64,000 bases of DNA from the NCBI GenBank assembly GCA_029204225.1, contig MU831847.1:36672-100671 (forward strand). Reading direction: 5' to 3'. This document shows positions 33,056-43,679 of the stretch, in pieces. Made by a program: the position numbers and the translations under genes. The notes beneath the pieces are model-generated. The model made no database searches. It was not told where the DNA came from and saw only the letters and a list, made by a program, of their open reading frames with translations. The DNA comes from Diphasiastrum complanatum. Lineage: Eukaryota > Streptophyta > Lycopodiopsida > Lycopodiales > Lycopodiaceae. Numbering within the stretch: the first letter of the stretch is position 1; each line of letters starts with the position of its first letter.

Positions 33056-33292
33056 TAGCAGTAACAAGTTTGTTTCATAGTCCCAATTTATTGTATTATG
33101 TCGTTTTGTATATTACGGCTACTACCAATGGCCTGTGTCGGTGAAGTATGTGTAGAGGCCGATCTAGCCAATGTGCACCGAGTACCTATTAAGAAAATCC
33201 ATAAAAATTAGAGTAGTGGTTAGATAGATAAGTTTGAGTTTATTACGGTCCTTTCTAGACCCAAATTTTCCAATTTTGAATGAGAGAGTAAG
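33056..33292 (+). repeat. copia D LTR fragment
   Basis: Closely matches 52,965-53,220 ('gtttgtttcatagtccc', 'attacggctac', 'gatggcctgtgtcggtga', 'ctttctagacccaaatt'), but lacks both LTR tips (TGTTAGAA and TTCCAACA). It lies directly after the RNase H end, as a 3' LTR should. Confidence 0.8.
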
Positions 33293-33339
33293 TTAATTGT
33301 AATGACATACTTTGGTGTTCTTTGCTCCTCCTCCTTGTG

Positions 33340-34720
33340 AGTGTGTTGCTTCCGATGGTTTGGAATCTGTGTTTGCAGGTGGTGACTATCAAGGTGTGGA
33401 TCGTCGCTCCTCATAGGGAGGACATTGACGAGGCCAATCTTTTTCATGGTAATTTTTATATGCCAAGTAAGGAATATAAAATTTCTATGATCAGAGACTC
33501 GACCTTGAGAAATTTTTGCAAATACTACAACCAAGTCCTCTTTGCGGCGGATGCAGATGCAACAATTGCAGTTACTAATATCGGTTATCTGCTCTCGGCC
33601 ATCAAGGGAGAGCAGATCAAATTGGCTACCATCGCTTTTAAGGCCTTCCATAGGTCGATGAAGCATGGCAAGTATGCAACATATGCAGCCCATATTTCCC
33701 ATTTGTTCCTGCATTATAGTATTCTAATGTCAGGGGAGTTGGCGATGCTAGAAAGAAGGAAGACCGCACTTGCAGCTCCACATCAATTGGATCTTACTGA
33801 AATTGAAATAGTTGATATCATAGGGACAAGTCAAGCTTTGTATAGGACTCATTGCCGCTTCTGATGCTGAGATGGATACCACCACCACCACTATTTTAGT
33901 TGTTGATAATGACGACACATCTGACCAAGCAGAAGTAGAAGTACAAGCAGAACAGATGGACCAGACTCCAGAACCAGATACACCTGACTAGGTGATGGAT
34001 GTGAACTTCGAGACAAACCAGATGATCTTGTATCTACGAAATATAGACGCCGTTCAAAGGAGATACGAGTTGAAGATAGCCAAAATGCAGGGGCTAAACG
34101 ATGACATGAAGACGAAGATGACCAAACTCTTGGCTCAGCTCAACACCATGGAGCAGAGTAACAAGAAGTTTGAGGTCACCTTGAGAAAGTCCAATGACTA
34201 TTTTTGGTCTCTTCAGTCCGAATTGGACAAGAGAAAGGATGAACTATCTGCTGCACAGAAGCAAATTGCTTCATTCGATTCAAAGCGCATTGCTCTTAAT
34301 AATAAGGTAGACTTTTAACAAAAAAAGATAGAAGATCTACAGTAGCAGTTGGACTCTGAAAAACTGACGAGAATAAGCGTTGAAGATACATTGCAGTGTT
34401 ATTCTGACGGGGCCACGATCAGAATAGGTTTGAAGAGGAGCTAATCGACTTGAAGGAACTATCAGAGGCTAGATGTACTGGTGTGAATTCACACGAGGAA
34501 TACATTCAAGCTTTGAAGATTATTGAGAGCCTTATGACAGAAGTTTTGACATATCGCAAGGGGAAGCAAGCTGATACAGGTAATCTTAATAGTTCCAAGT
34601 TTTTAGCTACTCAGGTGTGGAAGTCCACAAGGAGTTTCACAACGCGGTAGCTGAAAATGACAGATTGAAGAGAGAGCTTGAATCGTTGCAGACCCAGATA
34701 AATGATGTCTTATTGAAATA
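33340..34720 (+). pseudogene. retroelement-associated ORF, helical and coiled-coil part
   Basis: 33340-33864 is open and holds MIRDSTLRNFCKYYNQVLF, LLSAIKGEQIKLATIAFKAF and a long helical stretch; this style matches ORFs in plant gypsy-like elements (putative plant transposon protein type), a family resemblance I hold loosely. 33992-34318 is a coiled coil (MDVNFETNQ... LNTMEQSNKKFE... LQSELDKRKDEL). 34450-34650 continues a helical tail. Stops occur at about 33,990 and 34,316. Its N-terminal half appears to lie at 52,640-52,911, about 19 kb away, next to the same LTR family. Function unknown. Confidence 0.5.
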
Positions 34721-34807
34721 AAAAAATCTATCTCTAAGTTGAAATTTCACATTGGCCTCAAAATTGCCAATTTAGATCAACTAAACTAGTTGAATTTGTG
34801 GAGTTTT

Positions 34808-36055
34808 TCAAACTCCCTCTTCAACTAGTTTTAGCATAGATTTTGATAGTACTCCAAGATGAGTTCTATACTTCATAAACAAGTCCTTTCCCAATGCTTT
34901 GGTGAAGATATCAGTCACATACTCCCTTGATGAGACATATTGAAGCCCGACTTCCTTTGCCATGACTTGTTCTCTCACAAAATGATAAGCCACTTCGATA
35001 TGTTTGCTCTTTGCATGAAAAAAAAGGATTGATAGTCAAACTTTTAGCGGAAAGGTTATCACAAAAGATGATTGGACACTTTTGAAAACTCAACAAGTTA
35101 AGATCCATTACCATCGTTTTGATCCATAACATCTCCTTGGTGCATGAAGTCAAGCCTTTGTACTCGGCCTCACTTGACCTATAGAAATAGCATGTGCACA
35201 TATGGATTTCCTATCCATTTGATCTCCAGCAAATTCCAAATTTGAAATTCCAAACAAGTTAGGAGATGATCCCCTATAAACAATGCCAAAATCTCTAGAA
35301 CCCGGGATGTACCTTGATACTCTCTTGCCTAGCTTCCAATGCTCCACACTAAGATCATACATGAATTGACTTAATCTATCAACACAATAGCTTAGATCAG
35401 GTCTTGTGATGGTTAGATATATGAGTGAACCAACTAGCTTCCTATAGAGTAATGTCCTCGAAGGATCTTTCATTACCTCTTATAGTGAGCTTTACATTTG
35501 ACTCCATAGGTGTATCAATAGATTTAGCATCATGCATATGAAATCTTTTATGAATAGAATTAGCATACTTCTCTTGACAAATAAAAGTTGTTTAAGAAGT
35601 TCTAAATACCTCTATCCCAAGATATAATGTAAATGACCAAGATCATGTACTTCAAATTCCTTCTTGAGTGATTTCTTGATATCATCTATACTTGTTTGTT
35701 ACCCCACTAAAAATTATATCATCCACATAGATTAGAAGAATAGTTACATCATTTCCAACAAATCTAAAATAAAGTGAATGATCATACTCACTCATAATGA
35801 AAATTTGAGAAAGCAAAAAAATGTTAAGCTTAGCATACCACCTCCTTGGTGCTTGCTTAAGCCCATACAAACTATTTCGGAGAAAACACACATGATTAGG
35901 CTTGCCATGTGAAATGTAGCCCTCGGGTTGCTCCATAAAAACTTCCTCTTCAAAATCTCCATTCAAGAATGCATTAGTGATATCCAATTGCCATAGATCC
36001 CATCCATAAAGTTTTGCAAGAGAAATAATGGCCCGAATGCTTACTATCTTTGCCA
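34808..36055 (-). pseudogene. copia C RT (3' part) and RNase H
   Basis: 36,055-35,682: KIVSIRAIISLAKLYGWDLW, DITNAFLNGDFEEEVFM, SLYGLKQAPRRWY and LLIYVDDIIFSG (Tyr-Val-Asp-Asp). 35,473-35,150: LVGSLIYLTITRPDLSYCVD and the RNase H start. 35,201-34,808: SSEAEYKGLTSCTKE, CDNLSAKSL and VTDIFTKALGKDLF. Frameshifts at about 35.68, 35.2 and 35.0 kb. Confidence 0.88.
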
Positions 36056-36757
36056 TGTCAAAGTACTGTACTTTAGGACCATAAATGGATCTACAAAAGA
36101 TCCACAAGGGTGATTGGATGCTTGCTTAACAATCTATCAAAAAAACTAGACACAAAAAAGTTGATCTAGATTGGCAATTTGACAAACAACAAGCATTAAC
36201 AATCAAAAGCATTGATAAACATTGAAATCCGAGCCCACACATGTGTACTACAGGCTTTAGTACGGCCTTCAACCTGAGAAACAAGTAGAAATTGATTTGG
36301 TTTCATTTGGATCACAAAAACTCAATGTACATAGTGAACTAGCTTGAGATTGCCAATGAGCTCCAAAAATTTTCTTTTTTCTCACTATGGAGAGAGGGAA
36401 TACATAGCAAATTCGACTTCCTTCTTGAAGTTAGGTGGATTTCCAGCATGTAATAAGGAAGTTAACTCACTCTCCTTGACCTAAAATGAAACCCTAGTCT
36501 ATTTCCTAGAGTTATGCTTGGTAGGTAGCTAGTTGGTCAAATTTTCACCTTAAACTTAGGTGTAGGTCCTATAAAGTAGGGATGACCACCAAATAGACAT
36601 GACCAACTCTCTTGACTTGACCTAACCTACATTAGGATGGGTTTCCCATGTGGCATTATGGCCTCACATGTGTGGGACCCACTTGTGTACACAATTTACA
36701 CTATTCTACATGGTTTTTGATCAAGCTAGATTTGCCAATTTTTGGCAATTCTTCACA
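36056..36757 (-). repeat. copia A2 3' LTR
   Basis: 702 bp; shares 'gtagtacggccttcaacc'-type blocks with the A1 LTRs and is close to 39911-40601. The outer tip reads TGTCAAAG instead of TGTGAAAG, a single change. Confidence 0.92.
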
Positions 36758-36967
36758 CTCCTCCTCAAATTTAGCTTGATCTATTTACAACTCTCTTGAT
36801 AGATCAATGAAAGCTTTTAGAAGTGTCTAAAAAATCCAGCTACAAAGAAGGAACTTTTGAGACTCCAATAGAGAATGATGTCCATGAAGGATCTTTCACC
36901 ACCTCTTAGAGGATCCCTTACAAGATGTTCCATAAATGTGTCTATATACATGTAGCACACTTCAAAA

Positions 36968-38326
36968 CTAAACATCATGCCAAGCCATGGATTCCAAGGC
37001 ATTTTGTGCACTTGAAGATACATCAATGAAAATATTAAGTGCATAAATAATGTTGCCAAAGACAGCTTGTCTTGCTTGATCCATATGATTGAGCCTAGAT
37101 GGCTCCATCTTGATACTCGAGATTCTTCTTGGAGTCCTCGGGTCTTGAGCTTGATCCTCCACTTGACTTGACTCCAAAACATCAATGAATTGAATAATGT
37201 GTTGATCCAAAGGTGCTTCTTCAAGTTTACAAATCTTCCACTCTTGAAAGATCACATTTCCACCATTGACAAATTCTTTGGTTGAAAACAAGTAGATTCT
37301 ACAATCTCTACTTGAAGAGCAAAACACTACCATTATTCCTATCATTGAAATAGGATAATCTTTGGTCCTTACATTGGAATGATCATGCACAAAACATGTG
37401 GACACAAAGATTTCCAAAGCAAATGATGTTTCATCTTTTATGACTCTATTCAAACTATTACAAAAATAGTTATCCAATGAAATTGCTTTATCAACAACAA
37501 ATGTAGATTTCAAAGCATCCCATTTCATTGTCTTGTCATACAAAGTAATAAACACCATGGATCTTAAAGATAAGAAACAAGTCACCTCATGTCTACTACT
37601 ACTTTCCAAAAAGTATTCAAAGATAGTAGACTCTCCAAAGCTCACCACCCTTGCAAGATGCACACTTGAATGGACAATTTGCATGCAATTTGATGACTCG
37701 GCCATTGTCATTGAGGACTCCCTTGGAACTCTCATGCTTTGAGGCTGATCCTCAAGATCTTCCTCCTTTTGATGCTCCTCCTCAATGCAAGCAAGATCAC
37801 ACTTTGCCAAGATCTCCTCTTGAGTGATCTCCTCCTTTGCCAAGCTCATTCTTTTAAAAACAACACTAGCTTCCAACTTAAACAATCTTCCATGTTTAAA
37901 TCCCTTTGCAATGCAAACATCATTCTTCAAGATGAAGCAAACACCATGCTTAAAGTGGACATCCAAACCACTTTCTAAGAGTAGACCAACACTAAGCATA
38001 TTCTTGGTGATTGATGGTACATAAAGGACATTTTCTAGATCCATGCATTTTGAGGATTCTAGACACAAAGAGATGGTGCCAACACCATCTATCCTACACT
38101 CTTCATCATTTGCAGTAAAGACAAACTTTTTAGCATCATTGAATGAGTGTAAGGTTGAGAAAAAGTCCTTTTCACAAGACATGTGGGAGCTAGCCCCACT
38201 GTCAATCCACCAATTGTCTCTTGAATTGCTATTGCTTGTTGGTGAGGATGTAGATGCCATCAAGAATACATCTACTTCATCCTCCTCCTCCTCCTTTGCA
38301 AGGTTTCCTTGTTTGTCCTCCTCCAC
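36968..38326 (-). CDS. copia A2 protease with non-pol tail
   Basis: 452 open codons. The retropepsin motif WWIDSGASSHM is at about residues 40-50. Pre-integrase-like sequence (YVPSITKNMLSVGLLLESGLDVHFKHGVC, positions about 38,030-37,930) follows. Then about 170 residues of unfamiliar sequence, and a remnant of the pre-RT linker (RRISSIKMEPSRLNHMDQ, about 37,130). No integrase DDE or RT Tyr-x-Asp-Asp motif occurs. The frame starts inside gag after the zinc knuckle. Confidence 0.8.
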   Translation of the reverse strand: MEEDKQGNLAKEEEEDEVDVFLMASTSSPTSNSNSRDNWWIDSGASSHMSCEKDFFSTLHSFNDAKKFVFTANDEECRIDGVGTISLCLESSKCMDLENVLYVPSITKNMLSVGLLLESGLDVHFKHGVCFILKNDVCIAKGFKHGRLFKLEASVVFKRMSLAKEEITQEEILAKCDLACIEEEHQKEEDLEDQPQSMRVPRESSMTMAESSNCMQIVHSSVHLARVVSFGESTIFEYFLESSSRHEVTCFLSLRSMVFITLYDKTMKWDALKSTFVVDKAISLDNYFCNSLNRVIKDETSFALEIFVSTCFVHDHSNVRTKDYPISMIGIMVVFCSSSRDCRIYLFSTKEFVNGGNVIFQEWKICKLEEAPLDQHIIQFIDVLESSQVEDQAQDPRTPRRISSIKMEPSRLNHMDQARQAVFGNIIYALNIFIDVSSSAQNALESMAWHDV

Positions 38327-38334
38327 TTGTGCTC

Positions 38335-39129
38335 TTAGCCTCTTGTAGCATTTAGATGCATAATGCCCCTTCTTTCCACAAAAGAAGCATTTTTGCTTTG
38401 ACTTGTCCTTTGAGCTTGATGCATCATCCTCTTCTTTGGCCTCCTTTGGATGCTTCTTCTTTCCATTGGTCTTCTTTTTGCTTTCTCATCACCATCCTGC
38501 AAAGACAAGGAACTCATTCTAGATTTTGCATGGAGCATCCTACACTCTTCAGCCACTAATACACTGTGAAGTTTTTCTATAGTTGGCAAAGTGTCTTGGA
38601 TGGCAAAACTTTGGACCAAATTTGCAAAGTCATCTCCTAGACCATTAAGGACAATTTGTACAAGCTCTCCATCATGAATCTTCTCTCCAATGGAAGCCAA
38701 CTCCCTATTTAGAGACTTGATTCTGAGTACATAATCCTGTGCACTCTCCTCACTTCTCCTCATGCTTTGCAAAATTTGATTTCTAAGCATAAGAAGTCTA
38801 GAAGTGTTGCTAGACTCATAGATTGATTTTAAAGACTCCCAAGCCTCTTTAGCATTAGTACAAGCTGATACTTCTCTCAACAAATCATTGCTTACATTCA
38901 CCTTCACACAATGAAGTGCAAGCCTAGATCTCTTCTTGTATCTAGCTAACTCCTGTGCACCTAGAGGTTCATCTTCATCTTCAATCAAGAACTCATAAAG
39001 GTCTTGGAGCACCAATAGTGACTCCATTCTAACCTTCCAAATAGTATAATTTGTAGAATTCAACCTCTCACTAGCTTCTAGAAGGTATGCTCCAGCAGAT
39101 CCCATCTTACTAGTGACTTCTACAAACAA
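38335..39129 (-). CDS. copia A2 gag (UBN2-type)
   Basis: 264 open codons from Met at 39129 (Met-Phe-Val-Glu-Val-Thr-Ser-Lys-Met). Core motifs are LNSTNYTIWKVRMESLL, AWESLKSIYESSNTSRLLML, ELASIGEKIHDGELVQ and VLNGLGDDF. The zinc knuckle (CFFCGKKGHYASKC type, CX2CX4HX4C) appears only after a frame change near 38,490, seen as SFVERRGIMH in this frame. Compared with copia A1 the gag body is intact. The protein would assemble the cytoplasmic particle. Confidence 0.88.
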   Translation of the reverse strand: MFVEVTSKMGSAGAYLLEASERLNSTNYTIWKVRMESLLVLQDLYEFLIEDEDEPLGAQELARYKKRSRLALHCVKVNVSNDLLREVSACTNAKEAWESLKSIYESSNTSRLLMLRNQILQSMRRSEESAQDYVLRIKSLNRELASIGEKIHDGELVQIVLNGLGDDFANLVQSFAIQDTLPTIEKLHSVLVAEECRMLHAKSRMSSLSLQDGDEKAKRRPMERRSIQRRPKKRMMHQAQRTSQSKNASFVERRGIMHLNATRG

Positions 39130-39910
39130 GAAATAGATTCGATTGACTTGAAACTCACAAAGGTCTCACACTTGCAGTGTTTCACTCAAATTTGAATTCT
39201 AATCCAACAAATGGACTTATAATCACAGTTCTATCACTCCCTCACAAAGCTGGAATGAAGATAAGATGAAGTGAAAACTACTTTCGAACAAATCTTGCCA
39301 AGAAATGGATTTGATTGTCTCTAGAAACTCACTAAGGTCTCTCTCTTGTAGTTTTTCACTCAAATTAGATTTCTAATCCAACAAATGGACTTATAATCTC
39401 AGTTCTAACACTCCCTCACAAAGTTGGAATGAAGATAAGATGATGTGAAATCTACTTACAATCAAATCTTGCCAAATTTGGCTATTTTTGGACAAAAAAA
39501 TGGCTTAATCTCTTTCTTCCTTCTTGGTGTACTTTCAAGACCTGTTTTTAACCTTAATAGGACTTGAACTCAGCCTAGATTAATTAGATTCCATGAAACA
39601 AATTCAAATCTAATCAATGGCAAATGATCTTGGTAGATTATCCTAGGATCTCCACCAAAAATTACACCAATAGCTCACAAATTGAATTTTTTTGGATCAA
39701 ATGAATACCATGCATTAAATGCAGGTTCAGAGGTGCCCACACATGTGGACAGTACGGATTTGGACCCCTACCAAGTTTGGGATCAAATCTCCTCACCAAA
39801 ATCAAGATTCTAGCTTGCCCTCTCAATACTAGTTTTTAGCACCAAAACTTGCTAAAAATGGATTTGCATTAGATCAATGGCTTATGCTCTTGTACTTGGC
39901 TCTGATACCA

Positions 39911-40601
39911 TGTGAAAGTACTGTACTTTAGGACCATAAATGGATCTACAAAAGATCCACAAGAGTGATTGGATGCTTGCTTAACAATCTATCAAAAAAC
40001 TAGACACAAAAAAGTTGGCAATTTGACAAACAACAAGCATTAACAATCAAAAGCATTGATAAACATTGAAATCCGAGCCCACACGTGTGTACTACAGGCT
40101 TTAGTACGGCCTTCAACCTGAGAAACAAGTAGAAATTGATTTGGTTTCATTTGGATCACAAAAACTCAATGTACATAGTGAACTAGCTTGAGATTGCCAA
40201 TGAGCTCCAAAAATTTTCTTTTTTCTCACTATGGAGAGAGGGAATACATAGCAAATTCGACTTCCTTCTTGAATTTAGGTGGATTTCCAGCATGTAATAA
40301 GGAAGCTAACTCACTCTCCTTGACCTAAAATGAAACCCTAGTCTATTTCCTAGAGTTATGCTTGGTAGGTAGCTAGTTGGTCAAATTTTCACCTTAAACT
40401 TAGGTGTAGGTCCTATAAAGTAGGGATGACCACCAAATAGACATGACCAACTCTCTTGACTTGACCTAACCTACATTAGGATGGGTTTCCCATGTGGCAT
40501 CATGGCCTCACATGTGTGGGACCCACTTGTGTACACAATTTACACTATTCTACATGGTTTTTGATCAAGCTAGATTTGCCAATTTTTGGCAATTCTTCAC
40601 A
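39911..40601 (-). repeat. copia A2 5' LTR
   Basis: 691 bp, TGTGAAAGTACTG...GGCAATTCTTCACA, next to the PBS at 39899-39910 and the target-site duplicate TGCCA at 40602. Confidence 0.93.
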
Positions 40602-41240
40602 TGCCATGGGTGAAAAGGTCTCATCATAGTCAATACCATACTCTTGAGCATATCCTTTGGACACCAACCTTGCTTTGTACTTGTTGATTGATCCATCTTT
40701 GTTAGTCTTCACCTTGAAGATCCACTTGCATCCAATTGCCTTCTTGTCCTTACTAGGAAGTTCCACCAATCTCCATGTATTGTTTTTCATAAGAGCTTGA
40801 TACTCAAGATCTATTGCTTGGACCCACTCCTCTTTTTGCCTTGCTTCATCTACAAATGTAGGTTCATCAAAAGAAGTTAGGAAAGCATGGTCTGTACCAC
40901 CAACAAGTTGCTTACCCTTTTCATCATAAGTGAGCCTTGAAGGTTGTTGCCTTTGCCTTGATGTCCTCCTTGGCTTTTGACTTCAAGAAGGCTCTTCACC
41001 ATCAACATCCAAAGTATCATCAACATTGTCATCAACATCAAGAATGTTAGATCCAATCACCACATCAGACTTGAAGAAACCTTTGGAATGTTTCCTTCAT
41101 AGAAAATGACATCTCTTCCTATGACCACTTTCATAGTTGAAGGAATATAAATTTTGTAAGCCTTGCTCACTTCACTATAACCAACAAATATACCTTTCTT
41201 TGAAGATGGATCCTCCTTTGTCCTATCTATCATCAACGTC
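40602..41240 (-). pseudogene. copia C integrase end, linker and start of RT
   Basis: 41,240-41,080: KKGIFVGYSEVSKAYKIYIP, the integrase C-terminal region. Linker at 40,990-40,850. RT start 40,790-40,602: [42 protein letters not shown]. The RT frame continues on the far side of copia A2 at 36,055. Confidence 0.85.
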
Positions 41241-41914
41241 TTGATGTGACGAAGTGTGAGGTAGCTCCTGAATCAAGAATTACCTCCTATGTGTCAGGTG
41301 TTGATACTGCACACATGTCTGCATAGATGTAGGCGGTCGAATTTTTGTGATTCGATCTTTCTTTGCCCATCTTTGAGCTCTCTGGCTCTTCGACATAGTA
41401 CGAACTATTATTGTTCTTCTGTCTGCTTTGAGCTTGTTTGTTTTTTGGGTTCTGGCAGCAGTCCATGACTGCATGACCCTTCTTATGATAGTGGATACAC
41501 TCAATTTTTGGATTTAGCCAACATGAATCGACAGTATGTCCTTCACGTTTGCATCTCACGCATGATCTTCGAGCAGTATGATTTGACTGCGTGATTTTGT
41601 CTGAAATCTTGTGAGTAAAGTATCCCACATCTCCTTTGCTTTAGAGAGTGTAGCCAGGTCAAGAGTCAAGCTATCCTCGATGGATGATGATAATACGGCT
41701 ATTGCCTTGTCTCCCTCCATTTGCATAGCTCCTTGCCTGTAGTTGTAGTCATCTCCTCAGTGCCATCTACCCAGGGAAATAATCCTTCTCCCTTTAGTAT
41801 CAGCGAGGTCTTAACCTTCCATGTTAGGAAGTTAGATCCTGATGAGTCGAGGATTATATAGATCTTTGATTGTATGTTGCTTATTGAAGCCATTACTGTG
41901 AATTGTGTTCTCAC
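41236..41914 (-). pseudogene. copia B3 gag and zinc knuckles
   Basis: 41,914-41,699: gag start (LDSSGSNFLTWKVKTSLILKG). 41,628-41,287: two knuckles, CVRCKREGHTVDSC (CX2CX4HX4C) and CIHYHKKGHAVMDC (second Cys replaced by Tyr). Similar sequence at 41,280 and 30,040 ('gttgatactgcacacatgtc' against 'gttgacactgcacacatgtc') ties it to copia B1. Its pol is missing: at about 41,236 it is joined to copia C. Confidence 0.8.
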
Positions 41915-41988
41915 TTGTTGATGGTTCTTTATTTTGAATGCTTAGCCTCCTGGATTTGATAGCTTTGTGGCTATGTCAGACTAGGACA

Positions 41989-42001
41989 GGTTCTGATACC
42001 A
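41989..42001 (-). other. PBS of copia B3
   Basis: Reverse complement TGGTATCAGAACC, one base from the LTR end at 42003. It lies about 75 bp before the gag Met. Confidence 0.75.
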
Positions 42002-42002
42002 C

Positions 42003-43030
42003 TGATGGAAAGAGTGTAGTTCCAGTAAAATTTTGGTGACAAACTAATGGGAGTCTCTCAAAGGATTTGCGAAATTGTTCTGTTTATGAATAATTTATGT
42101 TCAAGAAGAATTTCTGAAAAGATCAATCAGGCTCTGTAACGAAACGAAATGAAACTAGATGAAATGAAGCAAAGCGAACCAAAACTTGAATGAGCTCTGA
42201 AATTGATTTATGTTGATAGTGAAGTGATCACGAAACGAAGCGAAACGAAACACGAAGCAAAAACAGTCGCAAACAAAATCAATTCGTGTGGAATTCAGAT
42301 ATGATTACTGGTCACTGCCAGCTATATCATTTCTACAATCCTCCAGAATGTAGACAAACACTACTGATCTACATTATAGATTAATACAACATTCAACAAG
42401 ATTGAACCAGTGTGCAGAATTGAATAAACAAGTAAATGAGATACACGAATAATAGCAGACAAAAATTCATTCGAGATCATACAATCATTCAGAATAGTAT
42501 GTGCATAACAGCTACAATATTATGTATTGATCCTCTTGATTTCAAGCACTATGTGACAGATCCACATAGTGCATTGGGGTGAGAGAAATACAATTCTCCC
42601 ACGAATAGCGTCTCGCTTACTAGCGGACTTCCGAGATCTGCTGATCCTCTTACAAAATTGTCTCGCTCACAGGCGGACATCTATTCTGTATATTTTTGTC
42701 TATGTATTTTATGCATCAAGCAGAATGTATATAGTTCACGAACTTTTTCGTGTCGTATCTAGTAACTTCCCTGATCAGACAGATTAAACATCTATAACTA
42801 ATCATGGATTACAAGAGTGGCGAATTAGCCATGTCCTAAAGCACTTCTGCTGATGTCACGGTATCAGATCAAATATTTGTACCTCATGGTACTTGGTTGA
42901 TCTTCTTGGTCCTTTTGTGGAGCACGAATGATTTTGTGTCGCGAACAATTTCGTGTTGTGTGTCGCGAAATTGTTCGCGAACATTTTTGCTTCGTGTGTC
43001 AAATTTAGGATTGAAAGCTAGCAAAGCTTT
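42003..43030 (-). repeat. copia B3 5' LTR
   Basis: Starts TGATGGAAAG next to the PBS. Contains all copia-B LTR blocks (tctacaatcctccagaatgtag, cttactagcggacttc, ggattacaagag). Ends near 'gaaagctagcaaagctttgg'. The far end is disrupted by the TRIM-like element at 43,045, so the exact end is uncertain. Tracts of 'gaaacgaaac' lie at 42.14-42.27 kb. Confidence 0.7.
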
Positions 43031-43044
43031 GGCAATTGAAACGT

Positions 43045-43510
43045 TGTAGGAATTTGGTGGGCCTTCAACGGATACAACTTAACCTTTTTGGTTCAGAGGT
43101 TGCAACGTGATGCAACTTAACCTTTCTGGTTCAGAGGTTGCACCAAAGTCATGGAGCCTTTTTCCCCTTTCCGTGAGCCACATTCCGGGATCCCATCCCC
43201 GGACGCCTGGCCACCCACAAATCCAAGTGCTCCCCCTTACCAGCAAAGGGGCTGGAACAAGGGGACATTAAACACTTAGACATTTATCACTTATATCCAC
43301 TTTGAACAAAGTCCCACTTCTAGTTATGGGATTCTTTGAGCGTGGGTTGTGGCTCCATTTTGCCATTCCAACACTCCCCCTCAAAGTGGGGTACAAGTCA
43401 CGTTGCATGCTCTAATACCATGTAGGAAGTCGGTGGGCCTTCAACGGATACAACTTAACCTTTCTGGTTTAGAGATTGCACCAAAATCATGGATCCTTTT
43501 GCACCTTTCC
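43045..43510 (-). mobile_element. TRIM-like miniature LTR element with 47-bp interior
   Basis: LTR 1 is 43045-43373 (TGTAGGAA...TTCCAACA, 329 bp). The interior, 43374-43420, holds only a polypurine tract (plus strand CTCCCCCTCAAAGTGGGG, read on the minus strand) and a minus-strand PBS TGGTATTAGAGC. LTR 2 starts at 43421 (TGTAGGAAGTCGG) and matches LTR 1 for about 88 bp before diverging, so it is truncated. LTR 1 has an internal duplication of 'caacttaacctttytggttcagaggttgca'-type sequence (two units, about 43076-43142). It has no coding capacity. Confidence 0.8.
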
Positions 43511-43639
43511 GTTCTATCAACGACCCTGACCGTGGATGCACTCGTGCTTACACTATGGGCAGCACCTTGCACAATGATTGTCTTGATGAATCCCAAATAG
43601 TGGCCATTCATGTGAGACCCGCATAGCTGACCGATGAGT

Positions 43640-43675
43640 CGGCTCTGATACCACATGTTGTGCGGACATCCCAAA
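43640..43675 (-). other. PBS-LTR boundary of another retroelement
   Basis: Plus strand 'ggctctgatacca' is the reverse complement of TGGTATCAGAGCC, followed two bases later by 'tgttgtgcggacatccc', a TG-ended LTR start. No matching second LTR was found. Confidence 0.55.
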
Positions 43676-43679
43676 GAGA

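Larger units (their letters stand above)
36056..40601 (-). mobile_element. copia A2, non-autonomous LTR retrotransposon
   Basis: LTRs at 36056-36757 (702 bp) and 39911-40601 (691 bp), ends TGTS-AAAG and TTCACA. Perfect target-site duplication TGCCA at 36051-36055 and 40602-40606. Minus-strand PBS TGGTATCAGAGC at 39899-39910 and a polypurine tract (minus) beside 36758. It encodes gag and protease but no integrase, RT or RNase H, as in copia A1. It is nested in the RT of copia C. Confidence 0.95.
34800..41240 (-). mobile_element. copia C, split by copia A2
   Basis: The minus-strand pol gene runs from an integrase end (41,240-41,080) through the start of RT (40,790-40,602), is interrupted by copia A2 (36,056-40,601), and continues with RT and RNase H (36,055-34,808). 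The break falls inside the DETFSPMA / KIVSIRAI stretch of RT and is flanked by the 5-bp duplication TGCCA. The right end at about 41,236 abruptly joins copia-B sequence. No LTR of its own was recognised. Confidence 0.9.

Noticed and set aside
33220-33714. 164-codon minus-strand frame
   Set aside because: Overlaps the LTR fragment and the plus-strand retroelement ORF; the plus-strand reading is the one with a counterpart.
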